From positions 13,085,288 through 13,149,287 of the forward strand of contig NC_092020.1 of the NCBI RefSeq assembly GCF_042242105.1: 64,000 bases of DNA, read 5' to 3'. Below the pieces are notes generated by a model. It was not told the origin of the DNA. It saw nothing but the letters and a program-made list of their open reading frames with translations, and did no database searches. This DNA is from Pempheris klunzingeri. Lineage: Eukaryota; Chordata; Actinopteri; Acropomatiformes; Pempheridae. The translations under genes were made by a program, and so were the position numbers. This document shows, in pieces, positions 22,408-35,304 of the stretch; the stretch's first letter is position 1, and each line of letters starts with the position of its first letter.

Positions 22408-23984
22408 CAGTGGGTACGGAAAGTATTCAGACCCCTTCACTTTTTCCACATTTTGTTATGTTACAGCCTTATTCCAAAATGGATTAAATTCCTTTTTTTC
22501 CTCATCAACCTACACACAATACCCCATAATGACAAAGTGAAAAATGTTTTTTAGAAATTTTTGCAAATGTATTAAAAATAAAAACCTGAAATATCACATG
22601 TACATAAGTATTCACACCCTTTATTCAGTACTTTGTTGAGGCACCTTTGGTAGCGATTACAGCCTCAAGTTTTCTTGGGTATGATGCTACAAGCTTGGCA
22701 CACCTGCATTTGGGGTGTTTTTCCCCATTCTTCTCTGCAGATCCTCTCAAGCTCTGTCAGGTTAGATGGGGAGCGTTGCTGCACAGCTATTTTCAGGTCT
22801 TTCCAGAGATGTTCAATGGGGTTCAAGTCTGGGCTCTGGCTGGGCCACTCAAGGACATTCACAGACTTGTCCTTCGTTATCTTGGCTGTGTGCTTCGGGT
22901 CATTGTCCTGTTGAAAAGTGAACCGTCGCCCCAGTCTGAGATCCTGAGCGCTCTAGAGCAGGTTTTCATCCAGGATGTCTCTGTACTTTGCTACATTCAT
23001 CTTTCCCTCTATCCTGACTAGTCTCCCAATTCCTGCCGCTGAAAAACATCCCCACAGCATGATGCCGCCACCACCATGCTTCACCGTAGGGATGGTATTT
23101 GCCAGGTGATGAGCGGTGCCTGGTTTCCTCCAGACGTGACGCTTGGCATTCAGGCCAGACCAGAGAATCTTGTTTCTCATGGTCTGAGAGTCGTTTAGGT
23201 GCATTTTGGCAAACTCCAAGCGGGCTGTCATGTGCCTTTTACTGAGGAGAGGCTTCCGTCTGGCCACTCTACCATAAAGGCCTGATTAGTGGAGTGCTGC
23301 AGAGATGGTTGTCCTTCTGGAAGGTTCTCCCATTTCCTCAGAGTAACGCTGGAGCTCTGTCAGAGCTGACCAAGGCCCTTCTCCCCCGATTGCTCAGTTT
23401 GGACGGGCGGCCAACTCTAGGAAGAGTCCTGGTGGTTCTGAACTTCTTCCATTTACGAATGATGGAGGCCACTGTGCTCTTCGGGAGCTTCAATGCTGCA
23501 GAAATTTTTCTGTACCCTTCCCCAGATCTGTGCCTCGATACAATCCTGTCTCGGAGGTCTACAGACAATTCCTTTGACTTCATGGCTTGGTTTCTGCTCT
23601 GACATGCACTGTCAGCTGTGGGACCTTATATAGACAGGTGTGTGCCTTTCCAAATCAAGTCCAATCAATTGAATTTACCACAGGTGGACTCCAGTCAAGT
23701 TGTAGAAACATCTCAAGGACGATCAGTGGAAACAGGATGCACCTGAGCTCAGTTTTGAGTGTCATAGCAAACGGTGTGAATACTTATGTACATGTGATAT
23801 TTCAGTTTTTTATTTTTAATACATTTGCAAAAATTTCTAAAAAACTTTTTTCACTTTGTCATTATGGGGTATTGTGTGTAGATTGATGAGGGAAAAAAAA
23901 GAATTTAATCCATTTTGGAATAAGGCTGTAACATAACAAAATGTGGAAAAAGTGAAGGGGTCTGAATACTTTCCGTACCCACTG
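22408..23984 (-). mobile_element. Tc1-like DNA transposon, 1577 bp, TA target duplication
   Basis: The element begins CAGTGGGTACGG and ends CCGTACCCACTG, with TA on each side (22,406-07, 23,985-86). Terminal inverted repeats are long, about 210 bp (22,408 to about 22,620 and about 23,773 to 23,984), and differ at only a few positions, suggesting fairly recent insertion. A transposase runs on the minus strand between them. The length and end structure are typical of fish Tc1 elements with long inverted repeats. Confidence 0.95.
22665..23583 (-). pseudogene. Decayed Tc1 transposase
   Basis: On the minus strand the N-terminal part (23,583-23,338) starts MKSKELSVDLRDRIVSRH and contains a paired-like helix-turn-helix and a GRPSKLS-type hook. 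The middle part (23,267-22,953) holds HVWRKPG and [14 protein letters not shown]. The C-terminal part contains [11 protein letters not shown] and [15 protein letters not shown] (around 22,900-22,790), the DDE catalytic segments. The frame is broken between these three pieces, including a stop before the C-terminal piece, so the gene is not functional as it stands. Most family motifs survive. Confidence 0.9.
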
Positions 23985-23986
23985 TA

Positions 23987-26390
23987 TGTCTGCGTAGGGA
24001 CCATCAGTAAATTACTGTTTAATTGATACAACAGTAACATATTTTTCAACACCTTCATGCAGACTTTACAACATTGGTGAAAATTATGAAAGAAATTATG
24101 CTAAATAGATTTCATGTAACACAAGTATGTTAATTAGTAATGTGATTAGTAATGTGGAATCAATGTGATAATTTTCAGAAATATTTTAATTACAAGTAAT
24201 GGCATTTTTTCAGTTGCTTCCATGTAATGTGACCCAGTGACTATATCACTACACTGACCCCATAAGACACACCTATTTGTATTGGATTTTAGTGCTTCCT
24301 CTATATTTAACGAATATTTTTATGAATAATTCAACAATTTTTCCCTCAGTAGCCTCTCTGTAACATGACCCAGTGAATTACTTTTTAGGATATGTCTATA
24401 TTTAGAGAGAGATGGCAGTGACAGAGGAGGGCTTGAGGAGAGGGCTGAAAAAGATAGACAGGACAATGTTATGGTGAAGAGAAAGCAGACAAGGAGCAAT
24501 GGTGATTAAAATAAAGCAAGTATGAATTGAAAAGAGAACAGAGTGACTGAGACACAAGATAAAAACAAGAATAATGAAGGGGGGTTATTTTCAAATGTGA
24601 GCAGTGATTAGATACCTACAAGTGAAGAGGATGGCGCCAGTGGACAGGATGACAGAGAGACATATACACAGATACTGTGAACAATACCTGCTAAGGACCG
24701 CAGTTAAAGGACGTGTGTCCTATTTTTCAAGTTTAGTGATACATTTGGTGCTGATTTAAAGTCACTGCCTCAGATTACATCAAGGCTATTGAGAAAAATT
24801 ACGAGTTTACTATAAGAAAGATTTAATAAATATAGAATAAGAGGTGTGTCCTATGTGAACTGTATAGTAATACTTTTTGGCATTGAGTCATTTAACATGA
24901 AAAAAAGAAAAAAAAACATGTTTTATTAAAATGTTTATGTAAAACAAATAAATTTCATATTAACAGTCAAAGTAAGTGCTGCATGAAATTAATTTTGCAT
25001 TATTTCTGATCATATGTTTTCACTAATATTGTCAAGCCAGCATTAATGTATTGAAAAAAGCCTTGTTTTGTATCAATTAAACAGTAAATTATTGATGGTC
25101 CCAAAGTCAGCCTCCAGAGGTTAAGCTCAAGGCTTGGGGAGGTAACTTAACAGTCTTGCTGCCAGCTAACACTGGGATAAACTGAGAAAGAAGATGCTGA
25201 TATCCTTTTATTCTACAATAACTACTTGTTGCTGGAAACTATTACTGCTGGTGCAAAAACCGGTCACTAGAAAAATACTGAATATGAGGCCATTATATGT
25301 AAAATGCACGTTGACACAACAGATACAATAACCCTGTACGTAACAATTAAATGTTTTGTGAAGCTAATAATATTCACTTTTATGAGCCTGTGTCAAAAAA
25401 GGTGTTGATAAATCTCTGTAGCTGTTTTTGATTCTGTACATGATGGTGTTATTGGATTGCATTATACTGTAGGTGGTCCTTTGAGTTTTACTACAACAAG
25501 ATGTGGACAAAAATCATCATAGGAATCATGAATCATGAAATAAGTGGTATGTGTGGGTTGTGTTTTTGAGAAAAAAAACATATGTATAGGCAGCTCTATA
25601 TTTCTAGTATTACAGGAAGTTGATAAGTAAAGAACTTGGGAAAATGATAGACCTGTTATGTTCAAGTAAATATGGTAAAAACTGTTTGCAGTTCACCCTC
25701 ATCTTATTGATTTTCCTGATGTTATAATGTGCTGTATATCTGATAGAGCGACATTTCAAAGTAGGATTTTAGGAAGTTGAAAAATGTATAATGTAAAACA
25801 TATCAGTCACTGACACATTAAATTAAGGTGGCAATACAATCTGACTTGGCTCTTGGGGATGGCATATATGCTGCACCACAACATCATATCAAGATAGAAA
25901 ACCTAACAACAAGATAAATTTGATAAATATTGTATTAATAACAGCAGAGTGAGGAGAGAACGTAAGTGTGAGCGTCTTTAAATTAGGCCACCAAATCAAT
26001 GCAATTTTTGGTGAATTACAACTATCTCTAATCTGACACAGCAACTTATTTTAGGATCCCTCTTTTCTCCTTACTGCTGGGCAGGCTTTAAGCGTTATGC
26101 ATTATGTGAGCACATTATGCAGTCAAAGGCAAAATAAAGTAAAAATAGAAAAGCGGTATCTAAAAAAATAGTATAATGTGTTGTGATTGATTAAGAATGA
26201 GTCATTTTGCCTGACAGGGATCCGATTCAACTTGCATTTAAACTGAATCTGTTATTGAATGAAAACTGAACAGCTATGTCAGAGATGTTGCCCTTTCAAA
26301 AAATAAAGATAAAAAAACACGAGTCACTGTCCTGTGAAACCATATTTTGGCCAGTTCCTGACAAGGCTGCTTACTGCACTATGTGCTGTG
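23987..26390. other. AT-rich intergenic DNA
   Basis: I see no gene, no RNA gene and no clear repeat family in this stretch. It is AT-rich sequence leading up to the first V-exon promoter. Confidence 0.5.
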
Positions 26391-26397
26391 TCTGTCA

Positions 26398-26418
26398 CAC
26401 GGTGTCACTGTTGACCAC
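26398..26418 (+). promoter_or_regulatory. V1 promoter box (diverged)
   Basis: GGTGTCACTGTTGACC, about 229 bp before the V1 ATG, aligns with the GTGTCGCTGTT boxes of V5-V7, but the CGCT core is CACT. The spacing supports it as the V1 promoter element. Confidence 0.45.
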
Positions 26419-26626
26419 TAAAGCCTGATGCATCTCTCTGCTGGAATCCATGACACACCCATTTGTAAAGGGTGTAGGACACAGCTTTCTGGAAGATATG
26501 CTTTTTATTCTTAAATTAACAACACGGCCCTAAGAGGCGTCATAAGATATTTTGTCAGGTCTTAAAAGTCTACAAAAACAACACATGCTTTTAGAATCCG
26601 GAGCATTGTTTCCTGAAGACGAAAGG

Positions 26627-29008
26627 ATGCATTTTTGGACCACTGTCATTGTCTTGTGTGCAGTATGGCCCTGCGCTTTGTCTGTGACACGGTACTCCAT
26701 AGCCGAGGAGATGGAGAGGGGCTCTGTAGTGGCTAATCTCGCTGCGGATTTGGGACTTGAGCCTGGAGGTTTGGCACAACGAGAGGTAAAGCTTGATATT
26801 TTCCATAACAAAAAATATCTAGATGTCAATAAAAAAACAGGGGAGTTGTATATCGTGGAAAAGATGGACAGGGAATATCTTTGTCCGACGAAAACGACCT
26901 CCTGTTTTCTAAAGCTTGATGTTGTCATAGAGAGCCCTTTGCGTATCTTCAACATTGAACTTGGAATAACGGATATAAATGATAACGCTCCACATTTTCG
27001 AAGAGACCGAGTAGAGCTCGATGTTTCAGAATCGGCCACTCCGGGAGAGAGATTCTCCCTGCCCAATGCTGTGGATCCAGATGTTGGCATTAATACAATT
27101 AAAACATACAAACTCAGTGTCAGTGAACACTTTACCATTGAAATTCAAACGGGCAGCGATGGAACTCAGTATGTTGACTTGGTGCTGACCAAGTCTTTAG
27201 ACAGAGAGGAGAGCGCGGTTCATAATTTAATCCTGACTGCTGTGGACGGCGGGGTCCCTGTGCGCTCCGGCACTGCCAGTATTATTGTTAGGGTACAGGA
27301 TACAAACGATAATCCTCCTCGGTTTGACAAGCAGACATACACAATTAACATGACAGAAAATTCACCGATCGGAACATTAGTGATGAAGCTTAACGCTACA
27401 GATCTTGACGAGGGTCTAAACTCAGAGATAGTGTATTCATTCACTCTTTACACGTCAGAAAAAACGCAAGATGTATTTGCATTGAATCCTACCACAGGGG
27501 AGATAACCGTGAAGGGTACTATTGACTATGAAGATATGAAATTTTATGAGATGCACATCGAGGCCAGAGACAAAGGGACCCATCCCTTACTGGGGCAGAG
27601 TAAGGTAGTCGTCCAAGTGACAGATATGAATGACAATTATCCGGAAATTACCGTACAGTCTGTTAAAAACACAGTGGATGAGAACATCCCAGCAGGAAGT
27701 GTCGTTGCTCTGGTAGACATAAGTGACAGAGACACTGGTGAAAATGGAAAGGTCAGCTTATCCATAAACCAGAACCTGCCCTTTATGCTAAACAAGTCAT
27801 CAGATAGACCCATGCATTACAAACTCATAGTGTCTGAGCCATTAGACCGCGAATCAGTGCCTGAATACGACATCAGACTGATCGTGACGGATGCAGGAAC
27901 GCCGCCTTTATCTGATAATGAAACAATAACGGTGCATCTATTGGATGTCAATGACAATGCGCCACAGTTCCCTCAGTCATTTTATACTATACGTGTAATG
28001 GAGAATAACGCACCCGGGGCCCTGCTCAGCTCACTGACTGCCTTTGACCCTGACCTCCATGAAAACCAGTATCTAGTTTATTTCATCCTGGAGAAGGAGA
28101 TAGCCAACACCTCCATGTCCATGCTGTTCTCCATCAACCCAGAGAACGGTAATCTTTACGCACTAAAAACTTTTGACTATGAGATCGAGAAGGAGTTTCT
28201 TTTCCACATCGAGGCCAGAGACTCTGGCTCTCCTCCACTCAGCAGCAACGTGACGGTCCACATCATTATTGTGGACCAGAACGACAACGCTCCGGTTATC
28301 GTGTCTCCGTGGCGCGCGCACGGCTCGGTGGTGGAGGAAAAGATCCCCAGATCCACCGATAAAGGATCTCTGGTTTCCAAGGTGATAGCCCTGGACACAG
28401 ACTCGGTGCACAACTCTCGGATTACCTACCAGTTTCTGCAGGTGACCGACGCCACCTTGTTCAGTCTGGACCAATACAACGGAGAGATCCGGACTATGAG
28501 GATGTTCAGTTACAGAGATCCGCGCCACCAGAGACTGATTGTTGTTGCCAAGGACAACGGGCAGCCCGCTCTCTCCGCTACAGTCACCATCAAGCTGTCC
28601 ACGGTGGAGACTGCCGTCAAAGCCTACTCTGACATGACTGAGGTGCCTCTGGAGTATGACATCTTTTCAGACCTCAACCTGTACTTGGTCATCGGTCTGG
28701 GCTCGGTGTCGTTCCTCCTGCTGATCACCATATTGGTCACCATCGTGCTCAAGTGTCAGAAACCCAAGCCCAGCAAAGCGGCTCCTCCCTGCAGGAACAG
28801 TGTGATCAGTGAGAGGAACTCCACCATCGCAGACTCCACTCTGGTCTCCAACGATGCCTACTGGTACAGTCTGTTTCTAGCGGAGACCAGGAAAGGAAAG
28901 CTGGTGGTTAGACAGCCTGTGCCAAAGGGCTCCAGATACATCGTGTCCAGTATACCAAGAGGTACAGGACTGACAGACACTAGTGACTCAGCGGCTTCTA
29001 CTCTGCAG
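26627..29008 (+). CDS. Clustered protocadherin variable exon V1
   Basis: This exon encodes 794 residues: signal peptide (MHFWTTVIVLCAVWPCALS|VTRYS), six cadherin repeats, TM and a tail ending STLQ. I chose the ATG at 26,627 because a signal peptide follows directly; an in-frame ATG at 26,585 would add a charged leader. EC1 has a CX6C loop (CPTKTTSC). The exon ends CTGCAG|GTAAGA at phase 0. EC1 to EC4 are the most divergent of the seven V exons, but from 27,962 to the donor (1047 bp) the DNA is almost identical to V2-V7. It is probably an alpha-type variable exon that mediates homophilic recognition at the neuronal surface. Confidence 0.85.
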
Positions 29009-29227
29009 GTAAGAGTCCAATGCAGCATTTTGAATTCATAATTTACCAATATTAATTGACGCTTTATTTTCCAACATAGACATTTGGTGGCGACCAATCC
29101 CTATCAGAGCTATGATTGGTTTTGAGTAATATCTTAAAATAATATCTTTAAAATTCGCATTTTAAATACACAACGTGCATTTTTAATGTGCTTCATGTTA
29201 AACACATTTGTTTATTTATATGAAATG

Positions 29228-29336
29228 CCAAAGGTGGCGCTGTTTTCTACATAAAAAACCAGGCAATGAACGCCATGACAGTGAATCGTTGTCATTAGTG
29301 CTGAGAGGGCAAACCGGACAGCTCCGTGGTGCTGAA
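29228..29336 (+). promoter_or_regulatory. V2 promoter: CTCF/CGCT box, middle box, RE1-like box
   Basis: There are three blocks: AAGGTGGCGCTGTTTTCT (box from 29,228), ATGAACGCCATGACAG (29,266-29,281) and a 21-mer at 29,316-29,336 ending CTCCGTGGTGCTGAA. The first matches the AGRKGGCRSYR part of the CTCF motif and the conserved sequence element of Pcdh promoters. The last equals the left half and centre of an inverted RE1/NRSE, with the other half degenerate. The box lies about 250 bp before the ATG. Confidence 0.65.
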
Positions 29337-29477
29337 ACGCTACGCCAAAAACGCGGCCACTCTTTTTGCGCCGATATTTACTCGGGGTTACAATGCTATG
29401 GATATGCTGAGGATCAGAGCCGTAGGAGGACATTTTAATATTATATTGGCCGAACAGCGGTGAACACGCACAAAACA

Positions 29478-31886
29478 ATGGGGTCCTCAATAACAATGCA
29501 GTCTTGCAAAAGGTACGTGCTGCTCGTTTTTCTTCTTTCTTTTGTTCGTAACATATCGACCTCTGTGAATCATTATTCAATTCCCGAGGAGATGAAAGAA
29601 GGATCTGTTGTCGCTAACCTCGCTACCGATCTGGGCCTGGATGTTAAAACACTGAATCAGAGGAAGATGCGTCTTGACACAATTGCAAATAAGAAATATC
29701 TGGATGTGAACAAAGAGACTGGTGAGCTGTATGTTGTTGAGAAGATTGACAGGGAATACCTTTGCACTACGAAGTCTTCAGCATCTTGTTATCTTAGACT
29801 GGAAGCAATATTAGAAAACCCAGTACGAATCTTTAATATAGAAGTAGAAATTCTGGATATGAACGACAACGCCCCACAGTTTCGAAGGGACGTCATACAT
29901 TTAGATATATCTGAAGCGACGCCAAAAGGGGAGAGATTCTCTCTCAGCAATGCAGTTGATCCTGATGTTGGAAGTAATACAGTAAAAACGTACCATCTGA
30001 GTGAAAGTGAACATTTTAATATTGAAGTTCAGACCGGAAGAGATGGATCGAAATTTGCCGAATTAATTCTAACAAAGACTTTAGATCGAGAGCAGCAGGC
30101 TGTTCATAATTTAATACTCACAGCTGTAGATGGAGGGACACCTGCTCGTTCTGGGACTGCAAGTGTTATTGTTCGTGTTTTGGACACCAATGATAACGCT
30201 CCTGCATTTGACAAAGTGAATTATAAATTAAAGATCATGGAAAATTCTCCCATAGGGAGCCTTGTTATTCATCTCAGTGCAACAGACTTAGATGAGGGGT
30301 CAAATTCTGATTTAACGTATTCATACAGTTTATATACGTCAGAAAAAACACAAGAAACATTTAATCTGAATCCTTCTACTGGTGAAATTACTGTTAAAGG
30401 GATGTTAAATTATGAGGATTTCAAGATTTATGATATGGAAGTTATAGCAACCGACAAAGGAGCCAATAGTTTATCAGGACAATGTACCATAAAGATCCTG
30501 GTGGAAGACATGAATGACAACCACCCAGAAATCTCTATTAAGTCATTTCAGAGTCCAGTCAATGAAAACATAGAAGTAGACACAGTGATAGCAGTAGTTA
30601 GCGTGAGCGACAAAGACTCAGGTGACAATGGAGTGGTTGACCTTCATATCCCAGATAACATGCCTTTCAGACTGAGGGAGTCCTCTGATAACTATTATGA
30701 ATTAGTGGTGTCAGAGCCTTTAGACCGTGAGAAGGTTCCAGAATATGACGTCACCTTCACTGTCACAGACAGAGGTTCTCCTCCTTTATCTGACAACGAA
30801 ACTATGACGTTAGAACTGCTGGATGTTAACGACAACGTTCCACAGTTCCCTCAGTCATTTTATACTATACGTGTAATGGAGAATAACGCACCCGGGGCCC
30901 TGCTCAGCTCACTGACTGCCTTTGACCCTGACCTCCATGAAAACCAGTATCTAGTTTATTTCATCCTGGAGAAGGAGATAGCCAACACCTCCATGTCCAT
31001 GCTGTTCTCCATCAACCCAGAGAACGGTAATCTTTACGCACTAAAAACTTTTGACTATGAGATCGAGAAGGAGTTTCTTTTCCACATCGAGGCCAGAGAC
31101 TCTGGCTCTCCTCCACTCAGCAGCAACGTGACGGTCCACATCATTATTGTGGACCAGAACGACAACGCTCCGGTTATCGTGTCCCCGTGGCGCGCGCACG
31201 GCTCGGTGGTGGAGGAAAAGATCCCCAGATCCACCGATAAAGGATCTCTGGTTTCCAAGGTGATAGCCCTGGACACAGACTCGGTGCACAACTCTCGGAT
31301 TACCTACCAGTTTCTGCAGGTGACCGACGCCACCTTGTTCAGTCTGGACCAATACAACGGAGAGATCCGGACTATGAGGATGTTCAGTTACAGAGATCCG
31401 CGCCACCAGAGACTGGTTGTTGTTGCCAAGGACAACGGGCAACCCGCTCTCTCCGCTACAGTCACCATCAAGCTGTCCACGGTGGAGACTGCCGTCAAAG
31501 CCTACTCTGACATGACTGAGGTGCCTCTGGAGTATGACATCTTTTCAGACCTCAACCTGTACTTGGTCATCGGTCTGGGCTCGGTGTCGTTCCTGCTGCT
31601 GATCACCATATTGGTCACCATCGTGCTCAAGTGTCAGAAACCCAAGCCCAGCAAAGCGGCTCCTCCCTGCAGGAACAGTGTGATCAGTGAGAGGAACTCC
31701 ACCATCGCAGACTCCACTCTGGTCTCCAACGATGCCTACTGGTACAGTCTGTTTCTAGCGGAGACCAGGAAAGGAAAGCTGGTGGTTAGACAGCCTGTGC
31801 CAAAGGGCTCCAGATACATCGTGTCCAGTATACCAAGAGGTACAGGACTGACAGACACTAGTGACTCAGCGGCTTCTACTCTGCAG
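29478..31886 (+). CDS. Clustered protocadherin variable exon V2
   Basis: This exon encodes 803 residues: signal peptide (MGSSITMQSCKRYVLLVFLL...), six cadherin repeats, TM (about 692-718) and an 85-residue tail CQKPK...STLQ with the segment YWYSLFLAETRKGK. EC1 has a CX7C loop (CTTKSSASC). The ATG at 29,478 is chosen for the signal peptide; upstream in-frame codons start only with GTG. The donor CTGCAG|GTATCA is phase 0. From EC2 to the end it is nearly identical to V3-V5. Confidence 0.88.
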
Positions 31887-32122
31887 GTATCAGTGAAATA
31901 CACACATTTGTTTTTTTATTTATCATTTATCAGTGTTGAGTGGCATTTCGTTTTACACCGAAGAATGTCGACGTCATTCAGTTGAATTATTGAAGCTCGT
32001 AAAACAGTATAAATAAATCCGTTTAGACATGTCAGGAATAATCATTTTAAACATTCATTTACATTAATAAATACATTTTGATGGTGAATAGTATTAAATG
32101 CAGTTAAAAGACTCTTGCAAAA

Positions 32123-32234
32123 CCTGAAGGCGGCGCTGTTTTGTTAGTAAGATGCCAGCCCATGAACGCCATGACAGAAAATCATTGACATCAGGGCACA
32201 TCGTTAAACAACCGGGCAGCTCATTGGTGCTGAA
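32123..32234 (+). promoter_or_regulatory. V3 promoter: CGCT box, middle box, RE1-like box
   Basis: GAAGGCGGCGCTGTTTTG (box from 32,123), ATGAACGCCATGACAG (32,162-32,177) and a 21-mer at 32,214-32,234 ending TTGGTGCTGAA. The order and spacing are as in V2. An E-box CACGTG lies near 32,367, just before the ATG. Confidence 0.65.
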
Positions 32235-32392
32235 ACTCCACTCCGAAAAAGCACTCGCGGTCTCTCAGGCTGAAATATCCTCGGGATTAAAATTGAGTGA
32301 ACATGTTTGACATGAGGGCCATTACTGCACAAATCTGAATTACTGGAAACGTACATTATATCGGCTCACGTGCGGTGAACACGCACATAACA

Positions 32393-34801
32393 ATGGGATC
32401 TCTTGTAACAATGCAGTCTTGCAAAAGGTACGTGCTGCTCATTTTTCTACTTTCTTTTGTTCGTAACATATCGACCTCTGTGACTCATTATTCAATTCCC
32501 GAGGAGATGAAAGAAGGATCTGTTGTCGCTAACCTCGCTACCGATCTGGGCCTGGATGTTAAAACACTGAATCAGAGGAAGATGCGTCTTGATATCATTG
32601 CAAATAGGAAATATCTGGATGTGAACAAAGAGACTGGTGAGCTGTATATTGTTGAGAAGATTGACAGGGAATACCTTTGCCCTACTAAGTCGTCAGCGTC
32701 TTGTTATCTCAAACTGGAAGCAATATTAGAAAATCCAGTACGAATATTTAACATAGAAGTAGAAATTCTGGATATGAACGACAACGCCCCACAGTTTCGA
32801 AGGGACGTCATACATTTAGATATATCTGAAGCGACGCCAAAAGGGGAGAGATTCTCTCTCAGCAATGCAGTTGATCCTGATGTTGGAAGTAATACAGTAA
32901 AAACGTACCATCTGAGTGAAAGTGAACATTTTAATATTGAAATTCAGACCGGAAGAGATGGATCGAAATTTGCCGAATTAATTCTGACAAAGACTTTAGA
33001 TCGAGAGCAGGAGGCTGTTCATAATTTAATACTCACAGCTGTAGATGGAGGGACACCTGCTCGTTCTGGGACTGCAAGTGTTATTGTTCGTGTTTTGGAC
33101 ACCAATGATAACGCTCCTGCATTTGACAAAGTGAATTATAAATTAAAGATCATGGAAAATTCTCCCATAGGGAGCCTTGTTATTCATCTCAGTGCAACAG
33201 ACTTAGATGAGGGGTCAAATTCTGATTTAACATATTCATACAGTTTATATACGTCAGAGAAAACACAAGAAACATTTAATCTGAATCCTTCTACTGGTGA
33301 AATTACTGTTAAAGGGATGTTAAATTATGAGGATTTCAAGATTTATGATATGGAAGTTATAGCAACCGACAAAGGAGCCAATAGTTTATCAGGACAATGT
33401 ACCATAAAGATCTTGGTGGAAGACATGAATGACAACCACCCAGAAATCTCTATTAAGTCATTTCAGAGTCCAGTCAATGAAAACATAGAAGTAGACACAG
33501 TGATAGCAGTAGTTAGCGTGAGCGACAAAGACTCAGGTGACAATGGAGTGGTTGACCTCCATATCCCAGATAACATGCCTTTCAGACTGAGGGAGTCCTC
33601 TGATAACTATTATGAATTAGTGGTGTCAGAGCCTTTAGACCGTGAGAAGGTTCCAGAATATGACGTCACCTTCACTGTCACAGACAGAGGTTCTCCTCCT
33701 TTATCTGACAACGAAACTATGACGTTAGAACTGCTGGATGTTAACGACAACGTTCCACAGTTCCCTCAGTCATTTTATACTATACGTGTAATGGAGAATA
33801 ACGCACCCGGGGCCCTGCTCAGCTCACTGACTGCCTTTGACCCTGACCTCCATGAAAACCAGTATCTAGTTTATTTCATCCTGGAGAAGGAGATAGCCAA
33901 CACCTCCATGTCCATGCTGTTCTCCATCAACCCAGAGAACGGTAATCTTTACGCACTAAAAACTTTTGACTATGAGATCGAGAAGGAGTTTCTTTTCCAC
34001 ATCGAGGCCAGAGACTCTGGCTCTCCTCCACTCAGCAGCAACGTGACGGTCCACATCATTATTGTGGACCAGAACGACAACGCTCCGGTTATCGTGTCCC
34101 CGTGGCGCGCGCACGGCTCGGTGGTGGAGGAAAAGATCCCCAGATCCACCGATAAAGGATCTCTGGTTTCCAAGGTGATAGCCCTGGACACAGACTCGGT
34201 GCACAACTCTCGGATTACCTACCAGTTTCTGCAGGTGACCGACGCCACCTTGTTCAGTCTGGACCAATACAACGGAGAGATCCGGACTATGAGGATGTTC
34301 AGTTACAGAGATCCGCGCCACCAGAGACTGGTTGTTGTTGCCAAGGACAACGGGCAGCCCGCTCTCTCCGCTACAGTCACCATCAAGCTGTCCACGGTGG
34401 AGACTGCCGTCAAAGCCTACTCTGACATGACTGAGGTGCCTCTGGAGTATGACATCTTTTCAGACCTCAACCTGTACTTGGTCATCGGTCTGGGCTCGGT
34501 GTCGTTCCTCCTGCTGATCACCATATTGGTCACCATCGTGCTCAAGTGTCAGAAACCCAAGCCCAGCAAAGCGGCTCCTCCCTGCAGGAACAGTGTGATC
34601 AGTGAGAGGAACTCCACCATCGCAGACTCCACTCTGGTCTCCAACGATGCCTACTGGTACAGTCTGTTTCTAGCGGAGACCAGGAAAGGAAAGCTGGTGG
34701 TTAGACAGCCTGTGCCAAAGGGCTCCAGATACATCGTGTCCAGTATACCAAGAGGTACAGGACTGACAGACACTAGTGACTCAGCGGCTTCTACTCTGCA
34801 G
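32393..34801 (+). CDS. Clustered protocadherin variable exon V3
   Basis: This exon encodes 803 residues with the same architecture as V2 (signal peptide MGSLVTMQSCKRYVLLIFLL..., EC1-EC6, TM, tail ending STLQ). It is the closest relative of V2 over its whole length; the differences concentrate in EC1 (for example RLDIIANRK against RLDTIANKK and CPTKSSASC against CTTKSSASC). Donor CTGCAG|GTATGT, phase 0. Confidence 0.88.
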
Positions 34802-35021
34802 GTATGTCCCCAATGAGCAAAGTTGATCTTGTATTTCTCAGACTACACAATCTAACTGTCTTTTATAAGATTCTTATGGTAACAAAGTTTTGTCATTCGT
34901 CAAACAAATTGATAATCTGCGTTACTTGCAGCAACGTCTACAGTGATCAATAATCTTAATAATGACATCTAATATTGAGTTGTAGGCTACCTGGATAGTT
35001 TCTGCTGCTGCATCTTAACTG

Positions 35022-35132
35022 TAAGGGGTGGCGCTGTTAACTCGAAAAACTCCCAGACCATGAACGCCATGACAGTGAGTCTTAGCCTGTGAGGTCGACG
35101 TTGAAAAAGACGGACAGCTCCGCGGTGCTAAA
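35022..35132 (+). promoter_or_regulatory. V4 promoter: CGCT box, middle box, RE1-like box
   Basis: GGGGTGGCGCTGTTAACT (box from 35,022), ATGAACGCCATGACAG (35,060-35,075) and a 21-mer at 35,112-35,132 starting GGACAGCTCCGCGGTGC. The box is about 283 bp before the ATG. Confidence 0.65.
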
Positions 35133-35304
35133 ACTCGTAATAATGCCAAGCAGCACTATTTAGCCGGTAATTGCGCTGACATTTTGGGGGGATTCGAGCT
35201 GAATGGATATGTTTTTATCGAGGACTTAAAATCAGTTTTACACATCAGCGGAAACATGTCTTATATCGCCTGACGCGCCCCGAACGGTAAACCCGCACAC
35301 AACA

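Noticed and set aside
22647-23602. Plus-strand open frames across the Tc1 element
   Set aside because: They are antisense to the minus-strand transposase.
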